DNA of 33,008 nucleotides from Bacteroidota bacterium (lineage in GTDB: Bacteria > Bacteroidota > Bacteroidia > AKYH767-A > OLB10). The translations under genes and the position numbers were made by a program. The notes under the pieces were generated by a model. The model saw only the letters and a list, made by a program, of their open reading frames with translations, ran no database searches and had not been told where the DNA came from. Location of the stretch: NCBI GenBank assembly GCA_024643795.1, contig JAHEMF010000030.1, forward strand, positions 1 to 33,008. Reading direction: 5' to 3'. Shown piece by piece: positions 17,008 to 23,658 of the stretch; positions within the stretch are counted from its first letter, which is position 1, and each line of letters opens with the position of its first letter.

Positions 17008-17091
17008 TGCGCGAGAGGAGAGTCGAACTCCTACAGGTTTTACCCCACAGGCTTCTGAGACCTGCGCGTCTACCAATTTCGCCACTCGCGC
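17008..17091 (-). tRNA. tRNA-Leu (anticodon CAG)
   Basis: Folds as a class II tRNA. The 7-bp acceptor stem GCGCGAG/CTCGCGC is perfect, and the D arm is GCGAAATTGGTAGACGC. The anticodon stem CAGGT/GCCTG encloses the loop CTCAGAA (anticodon CAG, reading CUG). There is a long variable arm, and the T arm is AGGAG-TTCGACT-CTCCT. The discriminator is A at 17008 and CCA is not encoded. Its 3' third is the source of the downstream repeats. Confidence 0.95.
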
Positions 17092-17170
17092 TTATGTTCC
17101 AATTATTTGTCCCCGTAAGGGAATTTTGAAACAACTCCTAATTCAATACGACCATCGTTTTGGTCATTTG

Positions 17171-17252
17171 TGCCCAGAGCGAGATTCGAACTCGCACGGT
17201 TATTACCGCCACCCCCTCAAGATGGTGCGTCTACCAGTTTCGCCACCTGGGC
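17171..17252 (-). tRNA. tRNA-Leu (anticodon GAG)
   Basis: Class II tRNA with acceptor GCCCAGG/TCTGGGC (one G-U pair) and D arm GCGAAACTGGTAGACGC. The anticodon stem CCATC/GGTGG holds the loop TTGAGGG (anticodon GAG, reading CUU/CUC). The variable arm is CGGT-AATA-ACCG and the T arm GCGAG-TTCGAAT-CTCGC. The discriminator is A at 17171 and CCA is not encoded. It lies 79 bp upstream of tRNA-Leu(CAG) on the same strand, probably one transcript. Confidence 0.95.
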
Positions 17253-17263
17253 TTAAAGAGGTG

Positions 17264-17271
17264 CAAAGGTA
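17264..17271 (-). promoter_or_regulatory. Candidate -7 box TACCTTTG for the tRNA-Leu pair
   Basis: An exact TAnnTTTG match on the minus strand, 11 bp before the mature 5' end of tRNA-Leu(GAG), which would place the transcript start a few bases from the tRNA. No TTG -33 element is visible. Confidence 0.5.
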
Positions 17272-17342
17272 TAAATTTGTTGAATCTAATCGCTAGGGTT
17301 AGACCCTCAGAACTGTATAAAAAAGGAAGATAACAGGGATCC

Positions 17343-18293
17343 TTACTTTACAACACCATAAGTGAGCTCAGCCTGAAAAAGAGGGTCCAAAGCATTGAGG
17401 CGGTTTGATACCGATTGGGAAACCTTGATAATGATGTTGTCATTTTCACCAGTATCCGGTAACACTCCAACCACTTTTACATATACAGCTATTCCATTCA
17501 TTCTGTTGGTCACTTTTATGATGGTACCAATAGGAGCGGTACGGTGCAATGCGTAAAATTTATTCTTTCCAAAGTCTGATTCCTGTATCCAAGTGGCTAC
17601 ACCGGTCTCGGTTACTTGCATTAATGTTTTACCTCCCGGTGCTTTCTTGACTTCTGATACAGTACGTGTAGGTCTTTCAGAGCTAATTGCATCAGCAACC
17701 ATTGGAGTGGCAACTTCAATATTTACTACAGAAGGGGTTTCTTCATTTGATGCAATCGTGTTTTCAGGTGTGGAAAAATCGGCTTGTGATGTTATTTCAT
17801 CTCCTCCTTTATAACTTACAATGATCCGCTGATCAAGCTTTAGGTCGTAACTAGGTAGCGAATTATATTTCATGATATCTTCAACAGTAGTGTTAAAGCT
17901 TTTTGAAATACTGTACATAGTGTCACCATGTTTAACTGTATAGTATACAGGAACTTTTTTCCCCACAACATTTGGCTTTGCAGGAGGTGTGTTACCAACC
18001 TGAGTAAAGGAACTTTTGGCAGGTATATTAATTATCTGTCCTTCTCTGATATCCCGTATGCCGGAATTGGCACTTTTGATCTCATTGACAGTTACTTTGT
18101 AACGCCTGGCTACTGTTTCAAGTGTTTCTTTGGAATCTACCTTGTGCAGGATGTATTTTTTCCCTTCCATCCATCGAACACGAAGAGAATCAGGAGGAGT
18201 GGATGCGTTTGTATGACTGCCATTAAACAGCATGGTTAAAAAGCATGCTATAGTGCATGCCGAAGTTAAAATCCGGTCCAAATGCTTATTCAT
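17343..18293 (-). CDS. Double-LysM protein with an RlpA-like double-psi beta-barrel domain
   Basis: A 316-residue exported protein; ATG 18293 gives a signal peptide (residues about 1-30, hydrophobic from I8 to F23), whereas the upstream TTG adds nothing. LysM domains lie at about 47-91 (Y-I-L-H-K-V-D-S-K-E-T-L) and 117-161 (Y-Y-T-V-K-H-G-D-T-M-Y-S-I-S), and bind peptidoglycan glycan chains. After a Thr/Ser/Pro/Glu-rich linker (about 165-225), residues 230-313 match the RlpA-like barrel: G-V-A-T-W, Y-A-L-H-R-T-A-P-I-G-T with H250, and V-T-N-R-M-N-G-I-A-V-Y-V-K-V. The catalytic-loop Asp of the usual N-D-R-G-P motif is missing (V-V-G-V-L-P), so it may bind cell wall rather than cleave it. It is divergent from the NfeD gene. 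Confidence 0.85.
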   Translation of the reverse strand: MNKHLDRILTSACTIACFLTMLFNGSHTNASTPPDSLRVRWMEGKKYILHKVDSKETLETVARRYKVTVNEIKSANSGIRDIREGQIINIPAKSSFTQVGNTPPAKPNVVGKKVPVYYTVKHGDTMYSISKSFNTTVEDIMKYNSLPSYDLKLDQRIIVSYKGGDEITSQADFSTPENTIASNEETPSVVNIEVATPMVADAISSERPTRTVSEVKKAPGGKTLMQVTETGVATWIQESDFGKNKFYALHRTAPIGTIIKVTNRMNGIAVYVKVVGVLPDTGENDNIIIKVSQSVSNRLNALDPLFQAELTYGVVK

Positions 18294-18385
18294 CCAACAA
18301 TACCTCGTAATTTTACACAATATTAGCTCAATATGAACCTTATCTGACTTTCAACGTGTTAGGCTTTTTCAACATAATAATTAAC

Positions 18386-19780
18386 ATGCAATCAATGAAC
18401 AGATTTTATTCACGTATTAGCCTGATTACAGGTGTATTGACATTCTGTTTCTTAACGTGTTTTTTACAGAGGTCGGTATATTCTCAGGATACTTCTTCAA
18501 ATAATGCAGGTAAAACCGTGTATGTTTTGCCAATTCGTGATGAAATAACACCCGGAATGGCCAGGCAGGTATCTGCAGGGTTAAAAGAAGCTACTAATTT
18601 GAATGCCGACCTTGTTGTGATCCATATGAACACTTATGGGGGGTTACTGGATGCTGCCGACAGTATAAGGACCCGGTTACTTAATTCGGAGATCCCGGTT
18701 GTATCTTTTATAGATAACAATGCCGCTTCAGCGGGTGCTTTGATCTCAATAGCATGTGAACGCATTTATATGCGTGAAGGTGCAAGCATTGGTGCAGCAA
18801 CGGTAGTCAATCAGTCTGCGGAAGCTTTACCGGATAAATATCAGTCCTATATGCGTAGTATGATGCGTTCAACAGCAGAGCAAAGAGGGCGCGATCCACG
18901 TATTGCAGAAGCCATGGTAGACCCATCCATTGTAGTGCCAGGTGTGAGCGACTCTGGCAAGGTATTGACCTTCACAACTCAGGAAGCCATAACAAATGAA
19001 TACTGTCAGGGTCAGGCCCATGACCTTAGGTCTGTTATGAAACTTGAAGGGTTGGAAAATGCAAGCATAGTGACTTATGCACCTACTTTTCTTGAAAAGA
19101 TGATCGGGTTTTTGGTAAACCCTGCCATCAGTGGAGTGCTCCTGTTGATCATAATGGGGGGTATTTATTTTGAGTTACAAACCCCAGGAATAGGATTCCC
19201 GTTACTGGCTGCAGTAGTTGCAGCCTTGTTATACTTTGCACCACTGTATCTTGAAGGGCTTGCAGCGAATTGGGAAATACTGATCACTATGGCAGGATTT
19301 ATTCTTATTGCAATCGAGGTTTTTGCGATACCGGGGTTTGGTATAGCAGGTGTTTCAGGCATTATTTTAATGGTCACAGGATTCACATTCAGTCTTATCG
19401 GGAATGATGGATTTGATTTTTCACCGGTTCCTGACCGTGAGTTGATATGGTCGCTGGCAGTTGTGGTAGCTTCAATGTTTGGAGGATTATTTGTTTCCTA
19501 TTTTGTAGCCAAACGAATTCTCAAGACCACAAGGTTCAATAAGCTGGTACTGACCAACGAAATGTCTGCCAAACAAGGGTATGTATCATCTGATCCAGGA
19601 TTGTCTTTGTTGATCGGACAAACGGGTACAACGGGTTCTTACCTTAGGCCTTCGGGTAAAGTTATCATTGATGATACAGTTTATAATGCAAGTGCCGACC
19701 GGGGGTTCATCCCGAAAGGTGAAACAGTTGAAGTAGTGAAGTACGACGGACTAACGCTATGGGTACGTATAAAAAAATAA
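18386..19780 (+). CDS. NfeD-family membrane-bound ClpP-class serine protease
   Basis: A 464-residue protein started at ATG 18386 (a GTG at 18356 would put charged-free residues before the signal peptide). After a signal sequence (about 10-33) comes a ClpP-like domain. Its visible motifs are V-I-H-M-N-T-Y-G-G at about 78-86, the nucleophile Ser115 in N-N-A-A-S-A-G-A-L, and a following E-G-A-S-I-G-A-A. A Lys near 151 is the likely general base, by analogy with the Pyrococcus 1510-N protease. Four or five transmembrane helices occupy about 245-370, and the C-terminus is an NfeD OB-fold (G-Q-x-G-x-x-G ... P-K-G-E-x-V-E-V-V). Long NfeD proteins usually act with a stomatin-like partner; none is adjacent here. 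The next gene starts 2 bp after its stop. Confidence 0.9.
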   Translation: MQSMNRFYSRISLITGVLTFCFLTCFLQRSVYSQDTSSNNAGKTVYVLPIRDEITPGMARQVSAGLKEATNLNADLVVIHMNTYGGLLDAADSIRTRLLNSEIPVVSFIDNNAASAGALISIACERIYMREGASIGAATVVNQSAEALPDKYQSYMRSMMRSTAEQRGRDPRIAEAMVDPSIVVPGVSDSGKVLTFTTQEAITNEYCQGQAHDLRSVMKLEGLENASIVTYAPTFLEKMIGFLVNPAISGVLLLIIMGGIYFELQTPGIGFPLLAAVVAALLYFAPLYLEGLAANWEILITMAGFILIAIEVFAIPGFGIAGVSGIILMVTGFTFSLIGNDGFDFSPVPDRELIWSLAVVVASMFGGLFVSYFVAKRILKTTRFNKLVLTNEMSAKQGYVSSDPGLSLLIGQTGTTGSYLRPSGKVIIDDTVYNASADRGFIPKGETVEVVKYDGLTLWVRIKK

Positions 19781-19782
19781 AT

Positions 19783-20307
19783 ATGAAAAGGTTTTTTATA
19801 ATTGTATTACTGATGATTCCTGCTTTTGTAATAGCACAATCAGATGAAAAGAATGATAGTAGTATAGCTTCAGCCGACTCCTCTAAACATAAAAGGTATT
19901 CACTTACGCTGGCACCATCTATTGGTGCGGGACTTTATAGGAATGAACTTGCTCCTTCATTTTATATTGGTATAGGAATAAAGAAGCGTAACTTTTACGA
20001 AGTCAACTTTAATTCCTCAAGCATATTCTTTTTTGAACGCGATATTGATCGTAATTATGAGATTTTTAGAAACACTTTCATTAACGCTGAATTCCTGCTG
20101 AACCTTTCATTCTTTGGCATTGGTGAATTAAACAACTGGAATGGTTTAGGATTCGGATATCTTGTTGAATCAAAAGGGCAGTATTTTCGTGAGACCACGT
20201 TTCAACTTTACTACCGTAAAAAAATGCGATACTTTTCTATTGTTCCCGGGTTGATCCTGAGTGATAATTTAAAAGAGGTGTTTCCAATAATATCGATCAG
20301 GCTATAA
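19783..20307 (+). CDS. Small exported beta-rich protein, possible outer-membrane barrel
   Basis: A 174-residue protein. The ATG at 19783 begins a signal peptide (M-K-R-F-F-I-I-V-L-L-M-I-P-A-F-V-I-A-Q), so it is preferred over an ATG at 19759 inside nfeD. After a Ser/Asp/Lys-rich linker the sequence is a run of amphipathic strands: Y-S-L-T-L-A-P-S-I-G-A-G-L-Y, S-F-Y-I-G-I-G-I, F-Y-E-V-N-F-N, F-L-L-N-L-S-F-F, T-F-Q-L-Y-Y and F-S-I-V-P-G-L-I-L. The last residues are I-S-I-R-L. This pattern suits a small 8-strand outer-membrane barrel, but no family is recognised. It is almost certainly cotranscribed with nfeD (2-bp gap) and ends 5 bp from the convergent kynA stop. Confidence 0.75.
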   Translation: MKRFFIIVLLMIPAFVIAQSDEKNDSSIASADSSKHKRYSLTLAPSIGAGLYRNELAPSFYIGIGIKKRNFYEVNFNSSSIFFFERDIDRNYEIFRNTFINAEFLLNLSFFGIGELNNWNGLGFGYLVESKGQYFRETTFQLYYRKKMRYFSIVPGLILSDNLKEVFPIISIRL

Positions 20308-20312
20308 GTCGA

Positions 20313-21341
20313 TCACTTGGTGGCAAACATTAAATGATCTTCCAGTGCTTTGGGTAATGCAGGTATTTTGCGTCGTTCAACCAGATAGGAGGTAAGTTCG
20401 GCGATCTCTTGAAAGATATAATGTTTATCGAGTGCTGCTTTTAAATAATCCTTTCCGCTGCTGCCTCCTGTTCCTACACGTGTACCAATCATGCGATGTA
20501 CCATGTTCATATGCCGGTAACGCCATGTTGCCATTTGTTCGTCGATCTCCAGCAGGCAATTCAACAGTTGATAAGGCACTTGCAATAACGGGTAATCACG
20601 GTATAACATAATGAACAAAGCGGCTCTGTTCGCCTTTGCACTCAGTCTGCGGTCAGCTGTGAACTCATTGCTGAAAAGCAGGTCATCAAATCTTTGTCTG
20701 TTTTCTTTTTCGCCGGTAACCAAACTTGATGTATAAGCATCAGCATACTTGTGCCAGAATCCTTTTGCTGCACCCTCAAATCCAGACCAGTATTCTTCAT
20801 TCTCAATGAATGGCATCCTTTCAAGCCATTGGTTTAGAGCTTCAATCACTGAAGTCTGAGCTTCTACACTTTGAACGTCATCTTTTTGTTCTTGGCGGAG
20901 TTGTGACAGGTAATACTCCTTTCCGTGACGATCTTTTAATTTTAACCCCAGTGATGCTTCAACTTGTTTGAATTGAACGCTCTGAAATCCGGAAGCGGGA
21001 CGTAACAGATCCCTGAAATCAAGAAAATCCAGTGGAGTCATTGTTTCCATGATCGATATCTGATGTACTGCAACTTCCAGGATCTTTATCACTCTTTTCA
21101 TCCGATGGACCACTGTGTTCAGATCGGGTGAGTTGTCATTGATCTGCCCCTTGCTGAAAATAGATTTAATGGAATTGATCTCGAACAAGATCTGTTTGAA
21201 CCACAGTTCATATGCCTGATGTGTAATAATAAAAAGCATCTCATCATGTGCTTCAACTCCTGCCAGGTCGCTCTCAGGTTGCTGGGCATTGAGTATTTTT
21301 TCAAGTTGAAGGTAGTCGCCGTAGTAAACTTCTTTTGACAT
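20313..21341 (-). CDS. kynA: Tryptophan 2,3-dioxygenase
   Basis: A 342-residue haem enzyme that opens the indole ring of L-tryptophan to N-formylkynurenine, the first step of the kynurenine pathway; cytosolic tetramer in characterised members. Clear motifs are the substrate-site H41 in I-T-H-Q-A-Y-E-L-W-F-K-Q, the D-F-L-D-F-R-D-L-L-R-P-A-S-G-F-Q-S block near 106-121, and the proximal haem ligand H277 in W-R-Y-R-H-M. T291 lies in the G-T-G-G-S-S-G loop that binds the substrate amino group, 14 residues after H277 as in the human enzyme. It follows the sodium/solute symporter by 36 bp on the same strand. No other kynurenine genes lie in the window. Confidence 0.97.
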   Translation of the reverse strand: MSKEVYYGDYLQLEKILNAQQPESDLAGVEAHDEMLFIITHQAYELWFKQILFEINSIKSIFSKGQINDNSPDLNTVVHRMKRVIKILEVAVHQISIMETMTPLDFLDFRDLLRPASGFQSVQFKQVEASLGLKLKDRHGKEYYLSQLRQEQKDDVQSVEAQTSVIEALNQWLERMPFIENEEYWSGFEGAAKGFWHKYADAYTSSLVTGEKENRQRFDDLLFSNEFTADRRLSAKANRAALFIMLYRDYPLLQVPYQLLNCLLEIDEQMATWRYRHMNMVHRMIGTRVGTGGSSGKDYLKAALDKHYIFQEIAELTSYLVERRKIPALPKALEDHLMFATK

Positions 21342-21377
21342 AAAAATCGTATTGAATTATTTGGCTATAAAGTTAAG

Positions 21378-22853
21378 TTAATTAGCGCTAATGGTATGTT
21401 TGTTTTTCCCTTGCGGGGAAGAAAAAAGCCACATACCAATGAATGTGAGCATTCCATTCACCACAAGTAATTCAAACCCAAATTTATAACCATTAAAGAT
21501 CATTTGAGAATAGTTGCTCATTAAATAACAGATCAAAGGGCTGACGATGCATACAACAGGGATGATCTTGTCTCTTACATCCCTGTTAGTGAACAAACCA
21601 AAGCTATACATGCCTAGCAGTGGGCCGTAGGTATATCCCGCCACTGTAAATAATTCCTTGATAACACTTTCATTGTTGATGGCTCGAAATATCAGAATAC
21701 AAAGGAACAATACTGCTGACATACCAACGTGAACATATTTACGTGTTCTTAACTGGGTTTCCTTTGGTTTGTTGCGGATGTCAAGAATGTCTATGCAAAA
21801 AGATGTTGTAAGGGCAGTCAATGCTGAATCAGCACTTGAATATGCAGCAGCTATCAACCCCAGTATAAATAATACAGCAACAACCGGACCCAGGTGTCCG
21901 CCCATAGCTAGCATAGGGTATAGGTTATCACTTTTTGCAGGCAAACTGATGGATGACAGGTCAGTAAAAATGTATAACATGGCTCCTAGACTCAGGAAAA
22001 GTAAATTCACAAAGATCAGTGAGATACTGAACCATAACATATTCTTTTGAGCTTCACCAATGTTGCGACAGCTCAGGTTTTTTTGCATCATATCCTGATC
22101 CAATCCGGTCATTGCTATTGCTATGAATGCTCCTCCTATAAAGTGTTTCCAGAAATAATTGGATGAGTTGCTATCATCAAAAAAGAATACCCGTGAATGT
22201 TCACTAAGTTTTATTTCAGAGATCATGTGCTCTATGCTCCATCCTAATGATGAAGATATGCTGTAAAGTGTAATCACAACTGCACCCAACATGAATACTG
22301 TTTGTAGTGTGTCAGTCCAAATAATGGTTTTGATACCTCCTTTGGCAGTGTACAACCATATTAACAGAATCGTAACGATTACTGTGATCCAGAATGGAAC
22401 TCCCAGTGAATTAAAAATTGTAAATTGTAATACGTTGGCAACCAGGAATAACCTAAACGATGCTCCAATGGTTCTGGATAGTATAAAAAAGAATGCTCCG
22501 GTTTTATAGGTCCAGAATCCAAAGCGGTGATCAAGGTAGGTGTAAATTGAAGTAAGTTGCAACCGGTAGTATAATGGCATGAGAACAGTTCCTATTACCA
22601 GATACCCTACCATGTAACCGAATACCGTTTGCATATAAGCGAACTGGCTTGAGCCCACCCAACCGGGAATAGAAATAAAGGTAACTCCCGATAAGGAAGC
22701 TCCTATCATGCCAAATGCAACAATGTACCAGGGCGACTTATGACTACCGGTGAAGAAAGCTTCGTTATCTGCTCCTTTGGAAGTAAGAGTAGAAACGAAT
22801 ATAAGTCCTGCAAAGTAACAGGCTACTATGAGCAATATGACCAGGGGCGACAT
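21378..22853 (-). CDS. Sodium:solute symporter (SSS family)
   Basis: A 491-residue polytopic inner-membrane transporter with about 13 hydrophobic helices. SSS hallmarks are an N-terminal F-F-T-G-S-H-K-S-P-W-Y-I-V-A-F-G-M-I-G-A-S-L-S-G stretch (residues about 33-56), T-A-K-G-G-I-K-T-I-I-W-T-D-T-L-Q near 168-183, and G-L-D-Q-D-M-M-Q near 245-252. A-A-Y-S-S-A-D-S-A-L-T-A-L-T-T-S-F near 335-351 carries the Ser/Thr residues expected for the Na2 site. Substrate cannot be read from sequence. The 36-bp gap to kynA suggests a shared transcript, so an aromatic or other amino-acid-related substrate is conceivable but unproved. It is divergent from recR. Confidence 0.9.
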   Translation of the reverse strand: MSPLVILLIVACYFAGLIFVSTLTSKGADNEAFFTGSHKSPWYIVAFGMIGASLSGVTFISIPGWVGSSQFAYMQTVFGYMVGYLVIGTVLMPLYYRLQLTSIYTYLDHRFGFWTYKTGAFFFILSRTIGASFRLFLVANVLQFTIFNSLGVPFWITVIVTILLIWLYTAKGGIKTIIWTDTLQTVFMLGAVVITLYSISSSLGWSIEHMISEIKLSEHSRVFFFDDSNSSNYFWKHFIGGAFIAIAMTGLDQDMMQKNLSCRNIGEAQKNMLWFSISLIFVNLLFLSLGAMLYIFTDLSSISLPAKSDNLYPMLAMGGHLGPVVAVLFILGLIAAAYSSADSALTALTTSFCIDILDIRNKPKETQLRTRKYVHVGMSAVLFLCILIFRAINNESVIKELFTVAGYTYGPLLGMYSFGLFTNRDVRDKIIPVVCIVSPLICYLMSNYSQMIFNGYKFGFELLVVNGMLTFIGMWLFSSPQGKNKHTISAN

Positions 22854-22946
22854 ATGAATTACGCTTGAAGGGTCGAAAATACTGATTATGACTATCTATA
22901 TAATTGATATTCAGTACAGATTTTAATTTTTTTTGAACAAAAGGCA

Positions 22947-22978
22947 TTGGCATACATGGCCTTAAAAGGGTAAATTTG
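22947..22978 (+). promoter_or_regulatory. recR: Candidate recR promoter (TTG-N21-TAAATTTG)
   Basis: A TTG at 22947-22949 and an exact TAnnTTTG box at 22971-22978 are separated by 21 bp, the full Bacteroidota -33/-7 arrangement. The predicted start (about 22984-22986) falls directly before the ATG at 22987, so the mRNA would be leaderless or nearly so. Confidence 0.6.
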
Positions 22979-22986
22979 GGGTCTTT

Positions 22987-23610
22987 ATGAACCAACATTT
23001 ACCATCAAGACTTTTAGAAGCGGCAGTGAATGAATTCAGCCGTCTACCGGGCGTAGGTCGGAAAACAGCACTCAGGCTTGTTTTGCATCTTTTACGGCAG
23101 CCTAATTCAGATGTAGAACGATTTGGAAATGCCCTGATCAACCTGAGGCAGAAAATTAATTATTGCGATGAATGTAAGAATATCACCGATTCAGCCGTTT
23201 GTGATATTTGTGCTGATAAAAAACGTGACCGATCGGTTATCATGATAGTAGAAGATATCAGAGACGTGATAGCAATTGAAGGAACTCACCAATACCGGGG
23301 GCTTTATCATGTACTGGGTGGTATATTAAGTCCTATAGATGGAATTGGTCCATCACAACTTAATGTTGACAGTTTGATAAATCGTGCAAACGGTGAAGAT
23401 GTAGAAGAACTGGTCATGGCATTGAGCACAACCATGGAAGGTGAAACAACATCTTATTATTTGTATAAAAAACTTCAGCCTACCGGTAAAAAGGTAACAG
23501 CTATTGCAAGAGGTATATCAATTGGCGGTGAACTAGAGTATACTGATGAGGTTACACTAGGCCGGTCAATACTGAACCGCACACTTTATTCTGAAAACAA
23601 AACTGTTTGA
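22987..23610 (+). CDS. recR: Recombination mediator RecR
   Basis: A 207-residue protein that with RecO (and RecF) loads RecA on gapped single-stranded DNA. Features in order are an N-terminal helix-hairpin-helix with L-P-G-V-G-R-K-T-A near residues 20-28, and a four-Cys zinc finger at C60, C63, C72 and C75. A Toprim domain starts I-M-I-V-E-D near 86 and includes Y-H-V-L-G-G-x-L-S-P-x-D-G-I-G-P. The C-terminus holds T-x-x-G-E-T-T-S-Y-Y-L and A-R-G-I-S-I-G-G-E-L-E-Y. Length is normal. It leads a plus-strand run with the GT2 fusion 48 bp downstream. Confidence 0.98.
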   Translation: MNQHLPSRLLEAAVNEFSRLPGVGRKTALRLVLHLLRQPNSDVERFGNALINLRQKINYCDECKNITDSAVCDICADKKRDRSVIMIVEDIRDVIAIEGTHQYRGLYHVLGGILSPIDGIGPSQLNVDSLINRANGEDVEELVMALSTTMEGETTSYYLYKKLQPTGKKVTAIARGISIGGELEYTDEVTLGRSILNRTLYSENKTV

Positions 23611-23658
23611 CATCATATTTTATAATTCAAAACCTTATTGCCACTTTCTGCAAATAGC

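Noticed and set aside
16901-17134. 77-codon minus-strand open frame
   Set aside because: It runs across a tRNA gene and the repeat array; a by-product of the repeats, with no protein features.
16791-17252. Integrated genomic island at the tRNA
   Set aside because: There is no integrase or foreign gene on either side; only attachment-like tRNA-end repeats are present, so at most a scar.
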